Of a stretch of 64,000 bases of DNA, positions 57,262 to 64,000 are shown one piece after another; the stretch's first letter is position 1, and each line of letters begins with the position of its first letter. The stretch is from Streptomyces roseirectus. Lineage in GTDB: Bacteria; Actinomycetota; Actinomycetes; Streptomycetales; Streptomycetaceae. Made by a program: the position numbers and the translations under genes. The DNA lies in contig NZ_CP060828.1 of NCBI RefSeq assembly GCF_014489635.1, positions 6,904,001 through 6,968,000 on the forward strand, given 5' to 3'. The notes beneath the pieces are model-generated. The model saw only the letters and a list, made by a program, of their open reading frames with translations. It was not told the DNA's origin and searched no databases.

Positions 57262-60200
57262 GTGTCAAAGCCGCCGTTCACGCACCTGCACGTCCACACC
57301 CAGTACTCGCTGCTGGACGGTGCCGCGCGGCTCAAGGACATGTTCAACGCGTGCAACGAGATGGGCATGACCCACATCGCGATGTCCGACCACGGCAACC
57401 TCCACGGCGCCTACGACTTCTTCCACACGGCGAAGAAGGCGGGCGTCACCCCGATCATCGGCATCGAGGCGTACGTCGCCCCCGAGTCCCGGCGCAACAA
57501 GCGCAAGATCCTCTGGGGCCAGCCGCACCAGAAGCGGGACGACATCTCGGGTTCGGGTGGTTACACGCACAAAACGATGTGGGCCGTGAACTCGACCGGC
57601 CTGCACAACCTCTTCCGCCTCTCCTCGGACGCGTACGCCGAGGGCTGGCTGCAGAAGTGGCCCCGGATGGACAAGGAGACCATCTCCCAGTGGTCCGAGG
57701 GCATCGTCGCCTCCACCGGCTGCCCCTCCGGCGAGGTCCAGACCCGCCTGCGCCTCGGCCACTTCGACGAGGCCCTGAAGGCGGCCGCCGACTACCAGGA
57801 CATCTTCGGCAAGGACAAGTACTTCCTGGAGCTGATGGACCACGGCATCGACATCGAGCACCGGGTCCGCGACGGCCTCCTGGAGATCGGCAAGAAGCTC
57901 GGCATCCCGCCCCTGGTGACGAACGACTCGCACTACACGTACGCGCACGAGGCGACCGCCCACGACGCCCTGCTGTGCATCCAGACCGGCAAGAACCTCT
58001 CCGACCCGGACCGCTTCAAGTTCGACGGCACCGGCTACTACCTCAAGTCCACGGACGAGATGTACGCCATCGACTCCTCGGACGCCTGGCAGGAGGGCTG
58101 CGCCAACACCCTCCTGGTCGCCGAGATGGTCGACACCACCGGCATGTTCGAGGCGAAGAACCTCATGCCGAAGTTCGACATCCCCGAGGGCTACACCGAG
58201 GTCACCTGGTTCCGCGAGGAGACCATGCGCGGCATGCACCGCCGCTTCCCCGACGGCATCCCGGACGACCGCATGAAGCAGGTCGAGTACGAGATGGACA
58301 CCATCATCTCGATGGGCTTCCCGGGCTACTTCCTCGTCGTCGCCGACTTCATCATGTGGGCCAAGAAGCAGGGCATCGCGGTCGGCCCCGGCCGAGGCTC
58401 CGCGGCCGGCTCGATCGTCGCGTACGCCATGGGCATCACCGACCTCGACCCCATCCCGCACGGCCTGATCTTCGAGCGGTTCCTGAACCCCGAGCGCATC
58501 TCCATGCCGGACGTCGACATCGACTTCGACGAGCGCAGGCGCGTCGAGGTCATCCGGTACGTGACGGAGAAGTACGGCTCCGACAAGGTCGCCATGATCG
58601 GCACCTACGGCAAGATCAAGGCCAAGAACGCCATCAAGGACTCCGCGCGCGTCCTCGGCTACCCCTACGCCATGGGCGACCGCCTCACCAAGGCCATGCC
58701 CGCCGACGTCCTCGGCAAGGGCATCGACCTCGACGGCATCACCAACCCCTCGCACCCGCGCTACAACGAGGCGGGCGAGATCCGCTCGATGTACGAGAAC
58801 GAGCCGGACGTCAAGAAGGTCATCGACACCGCCAAGGGCGTCGAGGGCCTGGTCCGGCAGATGGGCGTGCACGCCGCCGGCGTCATCATGTCCAGCGAGC
58901 CCATCGTCGACCACGCCCCGATCTGGGTCCGGCACACCGACGGCGTCACCATCACGCAGTGGGACTACCCGCAGTGCGAGTCGCTGGGCCTGCTGAAGAT
59001 GGACTTCCTGGGCCTGCGCAACCTGACGATCATGGACGACGCCGTCAAGATGGTGAAGTCCAACAAGGGCGTCGACCTCGACCTGCTGGCCCTGCCGCTG
59101 GACGACCCGAAGACCTTCGAACTCCTCCAGCGCGGCGACACCCTCGGCGTCTTCCAGTTCGACGGCGGGCCCATGCGCTCCCTGCTGCGCCTGATGAAGC
59201 CCGACAACTTCGAAGACATCTCCGCCGTCTCCGCGCTGTACCGTCCCGGCCCGATGGGCATGGACTCGCACACCAACTACGCCCTGCGCAAGAACAAGCT
59301 CCAGGAGATCACCCCGATCCACCCGGAACTCGAGGAACCCCTCAAGGAGGTCCTGGACGTCACCTACGGCCTGATCGTCTACCAGGAGCAGGTGCAGAAG
59401 GCCGCCCAGATCATCGCCGGGTACTCGCTCGGCGAGGCCGACATCCTGCGCCGCGTGATGGGCAAGAAGAAGCCCGACGAGCTGGCCAAGAACTTCACCA
59501 TCTTCCAGGCCGGCGCTCAGAAGAACGGCTACAGCGACGAGGCGATCCAGGCCCTGTGGGACGTCCTGGTCCCGTTCGCCGGGTACGCGTTCAACAAGGC
59601 GCACTCCGCCGCGTACGGCCTCGTCTCGTACTGGACGGCCTACCTCAAGGCCAACCACCCCGCCGAGTACATGGCCGGGCTGCTGACCTCCGTCAAGGAC
59701 GACAAGGACAAGTCGGCCGTCTACCTCAACGAGTGCCGGCGCATGGGCATCAAGGTGCTCCCGCCGAACGTCAACGAGTCGGTGCACAACTTCGCCGCGC
59801 AGGGCGACGACGTGATCCTCTTCGGCCTCGAAGCCGTCCGCAACGTCGGCACGAACGTCGTCGAGTCGATCATCCGCAGCCGCAAGGTGAAGGGGAAGTA
59901 CAACTCGTTCCCCGACTACCTCGACAAGGTCGAGGCGGTCGCCTGCAACAAGCGGACCACCGAGTCGCTGATCAAGGCCGGCGCGTTCGACTCCCTCGGG
60001 CACACCCGCAAGGGCCTCACCGCGCACTTCGACACGATGATCGACAACGTGGTCGCGGTGAAACGCAAGGAGGCCGAGGGGCAGTTCGACCTCTTCGGCG
60101 GGATGGGCGAGGAGGAGAGCGACGAACCCGGCTTCGGGCTCGACGTCGAGTTCACCACCGAGGAGTGGGAGAAGACGTACCTCCTCGCGCAGGAGCGCGA

Positions 60201-60801
60201 GATGCTGGGCCTGTACGTGTCCGACCACCCGCTGTTCGGCCTGGAGCACGTCCTGTCCGACAAGGCCGACGCGGGCATCGCCCAGCTCACGGGCGGCGAG
60301 CACGCGGACGGCGCCGTCGTCACCATCGGCGGCATCATCTCCGGGCTCCAGCGCAAGATGACCAAGCAGGGCAACGCCTGGGCCATCGCGACCGTCGAGG
60401 ACCTGGCCGGGTCCATCGAGTGCATGTTCTTCCCCGCGACCTACCAGCTCGTGTCCACGCAGCTCGTCGAGGACGCCGTCGTGTTCGTCAAGGGGCGCCT
60501 CGACAAGCGCGAGGACGTGCCGCGGCTGGTCGCCATGGAGCTGGCGGTGCCCGACCTGTCCAACGCGGGCACCAACGCGCCGGTGATCCTCACGATCCCG
60601 GCGACCCGCGTCACCCCGCCGATGGTGAGCCGCCTCAACGAGATCCTGACGCACCACCGGGGCGACAGCGAGGTGCGGATCAAGCTCCAGGGGCCGACGA
60701 AGACGACGGTGCTGCGGCTCGACCGGCACCGGGTGAAGCCCGACCCCGCGCTGTTCGGCGACCTGAAGGTGCTGCTGGGCCCGTCCTGCCTCGCGGGATA
60801 G
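57262..60801 (+). CDS. dnaE: DNA polymerase III alpha subunit
   Basis: The 1179-residue replicative polymerase DnaE1. The N-terminal PHP domain begins FTHLHVHTQYSLLDGAARL. The palm catalytic aspartates are in MPDVDIDFDERRR (with the upstream GPGRGSAAGSIVAYA). A C-terminal OB-fold and tau-binding region follows. It is the complete housekeeping type with a normal length. GTG at 57262 follows AGGAGG at a 7-nt spacing. The 195 bp before it contain a TAGACT -10-like element, but no clear -35. Confidence 0.98.
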   Translation: MSKPPFTHLHVHTQYSLLDGAARLKDMFNACNEMGMTHIAMSDHGNLHGAYDFFHTAKKAGVTPIIGIEAYVAPESRRNKRKILWGQPHQKRDDISGSGGYTHKTMWAVNSTGLHNLFRLSSDAYAEGWLQKWPRMDKETISQWSEGIVASTGCPSGEVQTRLRLGHFDEALKAAADYQDIFGKDKYFLELMDHGIDIEHRVRDGLLEIGKKLGIPPLVTNDSHYTYAHEATAHDALLCIQTGKNLSDPDRFKFDGTGYYLKSTDEMYAIDSSDAWQEGCANTLLVAEMVDTTGMFEAKNLMPKFDIPEGYTEVTWFREETMRGMHRRFPDGIPDDRMKQVEYEMDTIISMGFPGYFLVVADFIMWAKKQGIAVGPGRGSAAGSIVAYAMGITDLDPIPHGLIFERFLNPERISMPDVDIDFDERRRVEVIRYVTEKYGSDKVAMIGTYGKIKAKNAIKDSARVLGYPYAMGDRLTKAMPADVLGKGIDLDGITNPSHPRYNEAGEIRSMYENEPDVKKVIDTAKGVEGLVRQMGVHAAGVIMSSEPIVDHAPIWVRHTDGVTITQWDYPQCESLGLLKMDFLGLRNLTIMDDAVKMVKSNKGVDLDLLALPLDDPKTFELLQRGDTLGVFQFDGGPMRSLLRLMKPDNFEDISAVSALYRPGPMGMDSHTNYALRKNKLQEITPIHPELEEPLKEVLDVTYGLIVYQEQVQKAAQIIAGYSLGEADILRRVMGKKKPDELAKNFTIFQAGAQKNGYSDEAIQALWDVLVPFAGYAFNKAHSAAYGLVSYWTAYLKANHPAEYMAGLLTSVKDDKDKSAVYLNECRRMGIKVLPPNVNESVHNFAAQGDDVILFGLEAVRNVGTNVVESIIRSRKVKGKYNSFPDYLDKVEAVACNKRTTESLIKAGAFDSLGHTRKGLTAHFDTMIDNVVAVKRKEAEGQFDLFGGMGEEESDEPGFGLDVEFTTEEWEKTYLLAQEREMLGLYVSDHPLFGLEHVLSDKADAGIAQLTGGEHADGAVVTIGGIISGLQRKMTKQGNAWAIATVEDLAGSIECMFFPATYQLVSTQLVEDAVVFVKGRLDKREDVPRLVAMELAVPDLSNAGTNAPVILTIPATRVTPPMVSRLNEILTHHRGDSEVRIKLQGPTKTTVLRLDRHRVKPDPALFGDLKVLLGPSCLAG

Positions 60802-60818
60802 GGCGTGTCGGAGTGACG

Positions 60819-60850
60819 AAGGGGCGCGTCCCGTGCGGGACGCGCCCCTT
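60819..60850. terminator. Bidirectional terminator after dnaE
   Basis: A 14-bp perfect stem (AAGGGGCGCGTCCC with its complement) closed by a GTGC tetraloop, 17 bp past the dnaE stop and 15 bp from the stop of the convergent small gene. Confidence 0.9.
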
Positions 60851-60865
60851 GTTGTCGTCCGGCCC

Positions 60866-61030
60866 TCAGTTGTGGCCGAAGCGGCGTTCGCGGTGCTTGC
60901 GGGCCATGTCCATGGGGGTGGCCTGGGCGGCGGACTTGGACCGGGCCTCCATCGCCGACTGCTCGGCGTCCTGCCGGCCGCGCTCCGCGGGAGACTGCTG
61001 GGCGCGCTGTTGTTTCTTGTGCTTGGCCAT
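60866..61030 (-). CDS. 54-residue basic protein
   Basis: Starts MAKHKKQQRAQQSPAERGRQ and ends DMARKHRERRFGHN. It has 17 Lys/Arg residues, no hydrophobic segment and strong G/C third positions. A GGAGGCAG ribosome site lies upstream of ATG at 61030. The convergent terminator and clean start argue that it is a real gene. It may bind nucleic acid or the ribosome, which is only a guess. Confidence 0.75.
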   Translation of the reverse strand: MAKHKKQQRAQQSPAERGRQDAEQSAMEARSKSAAQATPMDMARKHRERRFGHN

Positions 61031-61254
61031 GGGGATCTGCCTCCTGAGGGGTTGAGAGACCAGGGCCGGACCTCAGACTCACACGCGTGGAGAAGAGCCG
61101 CATTTCGGATCATCGCGCTGTGTGATCAAGGGGGCCGAGGGGGCAAAGTCCCCAAACGCCACGCCGAAGATCCAGTTCGGGCCGTTAACCCCCGCGAGGT
61201 CGGGCAGACTCGAAGGAAGCCCGAAGCACAACTCCCGGGAAGAGGGTGAGTCGC

Positions 61255-62448
61255 GTGGACCGCTGCATCGTCCTGGTGGACGCCGGGTATCTGCTCGGGG
61301 CCGCCGCCAGTCTCCTCGCCGGCGAGCCCTCGCGCTCCCGCATCACCGTCGACCACAACGCCCTCGTCCAAGGGCTGCGCGAACAGGCCGAGTCGGACAC
61401 CGAACGGCCCCTGCTGCGCATCTACTGGTTCGACGGCGCCCCCGACCGCGTCCCCCAGCCCGAACACCGCAGGCTGCGCGTGATGCCCCGCGTCACCGTC
61501 CGCCTCGGCGCCCTGACCCGCAGCGACGGACGCTGGGCGCAGAAGGGCGTCGACGCCGCGATGCACGCCGAGCTGACGGAACTGGCCCGCAACCGCGCCT
61601 GCTCGGACGTCGTCCTGGTGACCGGCGACGGCGATCTGCTGCCGGGGATGATGGCGGCCAAAGAGCACGGCGTCGCCGTCCACCTGTGGGCCGTCCAGGC
61701 CGCCGACGGGGACTACAACCAGTCCGAGGACCTGGTCGCCGAGGCCGACGAACGGCGGGTGCTCGACCGGAACTGGATCACCAAGGCCGTCCGCGCGAAG
61801 GAGCACGGCGGGGTGTGCGCGCCGCCGCCCGTGCCGCGCCCGGAGATCGCGGCGATCCTCGCGGCCCCCCTGCCCGACGCGCCGCGCGCCCCCGAACCCG
61901 AACCCCGCGAGCACGCGCCCGCCGACGCCAACGGCACCGCCGAGCGCGTCCCCGCCCCCAAGGGCATCCCCACCCCGAAGGACCTGGCCGGCCTGCGCGC
62001 CCCCGGCGCGGCCCAGCCCGCGCCCGCCCCCGCCGCGACCCTGCGCTGGTCCTCCGACAAGGGCTGGGTCGACCGGCCCGCCGCCGAACCCCCCGAGGCC
62101 GCCGCGATGCCGACGCTCGCGCAGCTCACCACCGCCGAACAGCGCTGGGCCGACCGCGAGGAGGACATCACGACCGTCGGCGGCGACCCCTACGAGGTCG
62201 GCCAGGTCTTCGCCCGGCGCTGGATCGCCCGCCTCGGCGACCAGAGCCACCTGCCGAAACTGTCCGGAATGTATCCCCGCGTCCCGCACCGCATCGACGG
62301 CGAACTGCTGCGCTACGCCGCCCGCTTCGGCCTCCTCGCCCACAAGGACGACCAGATCGACGAGCACGACCGGTACGCGATCCGGGCGGGATTCTGGCGC
62401 GAGATCGACGCCAGGACCGGCGTGGAACACGCTCCGGCCGACAGCTGA
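61255..62448 (+). CDS. NYN-domain (PIN-like) RNase-type protein
   Basis: A 397-residue protein. The N-terminal NYN domain (residues 1-165) carries acidic active-site-like residues in CIVLVDAGYLLGAA, KGVDAAMHAELTELA and VVLVTGDGDLLPGMMAA. A Pro/Ala-rich linker follows, then a conserved C-terminal domain of about 100 residues (RWADREEDITTVGGDPYEVG and YAARFGLLAHKDDQIDEHDR). NYN domains are usually metal-dependent RNases in RNA maturation or decay. GTG at 61255 is preferred on ribosome-site spacing (GAGGGTG upstream); GTG at 61246 adds three residues. Confidence 0.87.
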   Translation: MDRCIVLVDAGYLLGAAASLLAGEPSRSRITVDHNALVQGLREQAESDTERPLLRIYWFDGAPDRVPQPEHRRLRVMPRVTVRLGALTRSDGRWAQKGVDAAMHAELTELARNRACSDVVLVTGDGDLLPGMMAAKEHGVAVHLWAVQAADGDYNQSEDLVAEADERRVLDRNWITKAVRAKEHGGVCAPPPVPRPEIAAILAAPLPDAPRAPEPEPREHAPADANGTAERVPAPKGIPTPKDLAGLRAPGAAQPAPAPAATLRWSSDKGWVDRPAAEPPEAAAMPTLAQLTTAEQRWADREEDITTVGGDPYEVGQVFARRWIARLGDQSHLPKLSGMYPRVPHRIDGELLRYAARFGLLAHKDDQIDEHDRYAIRAGFWREIDARTGVEHAPADS

Positions 62449-62522
62449 GGGGCCCGGACGCGGGCTCCCGGTCCGGCCCCCAGGCGCGAGCGGGGGCCGC
62501 CGACCCCGTACGCTCTCCCCTT

Positions 62523-63542
62523 GTGAGTACGCGCGCGGCGCCGGCGGTCCGGCACACGGAGGACATCGTGTGTGCCGTGCGCGGGCTGACCAAGACCTAC
62601 CCGGCGGTGCGCGGCAGGCGCGGCGCGCCCGGGACCTCCGAGGTGCGGGCCACGGACGACGTGAGCTTCGACATCCGGCGCGGTGAGATCTTCGGACTGC
62701 TAGGCCCCAACGGCGCCGGCAAGTCCACGCTCGTCCGCCAGCTCACCGGCCTCATGCGGCCCGACTCGGGCGGTGTCGAGATCATGGGCCACGACATCGT
62801 CCGCCACCCCGAACGCGCGTCCCGTCTCCTCGCCTACCTCGGGCAGGAGTCCACCGCCCTCGACGAACTCACCGTCTCCCTCGCCGCCGAGACCACCGCG
62901 CGGCTGCGCGGGCTCGACGTGCGCGAGGCCCGCGCCGAACGGGACGCCGTCCTCGACGAGCTGGGGCTCACCCCGCTCGCCGGGCGTCCGCTGCGCAGGC
63001 TCTCCGGCGGACAGCGCAGGCTCGCCTGCTTCGCGACGGCGCTGGTGGGGGAGCGGCGGCTGCTGGTCCTCGACGAGCCGACGACCGGGATGGACCCCGT
63101 CGCGCGGCGCGCCGTCTGGTCCGCCGTCGACCGGCGGCGCGCGGAGTGCGGGACGACCGTGCTGCTCGTCACCCACAACGTCATCGAGGCCGAGACCGTC
63201 CTCGACCGGGTCGCCGTCCTCGACCGGGGGCGCGTGATCGCCTGCGACACGCCGACCGGGCTGAAGGAGCAGGTCGCGGACGAGGTGCGGGTCGAACTCG
63301 TCTGGCGGGAGAAGGCGCCGCTGGACGTTCCCGAGGTCGCCGCGCTGCGGGAGCGGGCGCTGGAGTCCGGGCGCCGCTGGACGCTGCGGCTCGCGCCCGA
63401 GGAGGCGCGGACGGTCGTCTCCACGGTCACCGGCGGGGCCGCGTTCGCCGCGCTCGACGACTTCACGCTCGCCACGCCCAGCCTTGAGGACGTCTATCTC
63501 GCGCTCGGCGGGGACGCCCGGCAGGGGCTGGTGAAGGCATGA
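62523..63542 (+). CDS. ABC transporter ATP-binding protein
   Basis: A 339-residue ATPase with Walker A LLGPNGAGKSTLVRQLTGLM, signature RRLSGGQRRLACFATALVG, Walker B LLVLDEPTTGMDP and H-loop LLVTHNVIEAE. A C-terminal domain with a lowered match to drug-resistance (DrrA-like) exporters follows. GTG at 62523 starts just before the conserved part. It is followed by an ABC-2-type permease gene, so it is one half of an exporter whose substrate is unknown. Confidence 0.94.
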   Translation: MSTRAAPAVRHTEDIVCAVRGLTKTYPAVRGRRGAPGTSEVRATDDVSFDIRRGEIFGLLGPNGAGKSTLVRQLTGLMRPDSGGVEIMGHDIVRHPERASRLLAYLGQESTALDELTVSLAAETTARLRGLDVREARAERDAVLDELGLTPLAGRPLRRLSGGQRRLACFATALVGERRLLVLDEPTTGMDPVARRAVWSAVDRRRAECGTTVLLVTHNVIEAETVLDRVAVLDRGRVIACDTPTGLKEQVADEVRVELVWREKAPLDVPEVAALRERALESGRRWTLRLAPEEARTVVSTVTGGAAFAALDDFTLATPSLEDVYLALGGDARQGLVKA

Positions 63543-63669
63543 ACGGGTGTTTTCGCGTCTTTGGGGCCGGGATGAGTTTTCCGGGTGCCGGATCCGTACG
63601 GGACGGCGGGGCCGGGGTCCTCGGGGTCCTTGAGGCCGTCGAGGCCCTTGAGAAGAGGAGCAGCGCCAC

Positions 63670-64000
63670 GTGAGTGTCGTACCCGTCGGGGTTCTGCGGG
63701 AGAGTGCCAGGGCCGCGGTGCGGGGGGAGCGTGAGGCCGCCGAGCTGGGGCCGCGGGCCCGGCTGTGGCCGTCGCTCGCCGCCGTCTACCGCGCGCAGCT
63801 CTCGCGGGCGCGGGTGGCGCGGATCCCGCTGCTGTTCGTCGCGACGTTCCAGTCCGTCGGGATCCTCATCATGATGCGGGGCGTCGTCGACGGGGGGCGC
63901 GAGGCGGAGTCCGTCGTCGCCGGGTCCGCGGTGCTCGTCGTCGCGTTCGTCGCGCTGAATCTGCTCGCCCAGTACTTCGGGCAGCTGCGGGCCAGCGGGG
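63670..64000 (+). CDS. ABC-2-type transporter permease, N-terminal part
   Basis: The first 110 codons are present; the gene continues past the right edge. The protein has a soluble N-terminal stretch (VSVVPVGVLRESARAAVRGE), then hydrophobic segments RIPLLFVATFQSVGILIMMR and ESVVAGSAVLVVAFVALNLL. Together with the adjacent ATPase gene it would form an exporter. GTG at 63670 follows GAAGAGGAG. The 127 bp between the two genes hold no other recognisable feature. Confidence 0.8.
   Translation, partial: MSVVPVGVLRESARAAVRGEREAAELGPRARLWPSLAAVYRAQLSRARVARIPLLFVATFQSVGILIMMRGVVDGGREAESVVAGSAVLVVAFVALNLLAQYFGQLRASG

Noticed and set aside
57265..61113. 1282-codon minus-strand frame opposite dnaE
   Set aside because: It mirrors dnaE in a high-GC genome; the composition is Asp/Val/His/Leu-rich shadow sequence with no domain.

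Overview
The window is a chromosomal segment of a high-GC actinomycete, almost certainly a Streptomyces. The signs are very high GC with G/C third codon positions, many GTG starts, the actinobacterial division genes sepF, yggT and divIVA next to ftsZ, a SAV_6107-type HEPN protein, and a dcw cluster lacking both mraZ and murC. Gene order matches, from memory, the S. coelicolor SCO2064-SCO2110 region (ftsZ is SCO2082, dnaE is SCO2064). It is a conserved core region. I see no prophage, insertion sequence, CRISPR array, rRNA or tRNA gene.

Layout. 1-5.3 kb, minus strand: the start of an endonuclease IV gene, a PASTA Ser/Thr kinase, a repeat-rich gap, then thiO-thiS-thiG behind a TPP riboswitch. 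5.3-10.6 kb, plus strand: a small unknown protein, a ferredoxin-reductase-like flavoprotein, an Rv2175c-type DNA-binding protein, thiE, metF and a membrane protein with a Tyr/Gln-rich tail. 10.7-14.3 kb, minus strand: a CrtI-like oxidoreductase, a DUF4126 membrane protein and a TetR regulator. 14.5-16.8 kb, plus strand: a HEPN protein, a methyltransferase and a DUF3040 protein. 17.1-23.1 kb, minus strand: a MoxR-DUF58-transglutaminase operon and a beta-carbonic anhydrase.

23.3-41.9 kb, plus strand: the dcw cluster, in the order rsmH, small ORF, ftsL, ftsI, murE, murF, mraY, murD, ftsW, murG, ftsQ, ftsZ, pgeF, yggS, sepF, yggT, divIVA. It makes the lipid-linked peptidoglycan precursor, the septal transpeptidase and glycosyltransferase, the Z-ring and the polar-growth scaffold. 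Stop/start overlaps couple many of the genes, and ftsZ has its own upstream regulatory region. Two hairpin terminators separate divIVA from the convergent ileS, which sits behind a T-box leader.

45.5-64 kb: a DksA-like protein, lspA, rluD and a Na+/H+ antiporter; a 1.1 kb gene-free stretch holding dispersed elements and a minisatellite; an MscS-like channel; an alpha/beta hydrolase; a Tat-exported PhoD phosphatase; a DsbA-like/membrane-protein pair; a DUF2252 protein; dnaE; a 54-residue basic protein; an NYN-domain protein; and the start of an ABC transporter operon.

The least explained signals are: (i) a small ORF wedged between rsmH and ftsL with 4-base overlaps at both ends; (ii) the minisatellite at 49.8-50.4 kb, which changes period from 64 to 48 bp and resembles a dispersed element nearby; (iii) the inverted repeat upstream of ftsZ; and (iv) repeat families upstream of the PASTA kinase. 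No wholly new multi-gene system is evident.
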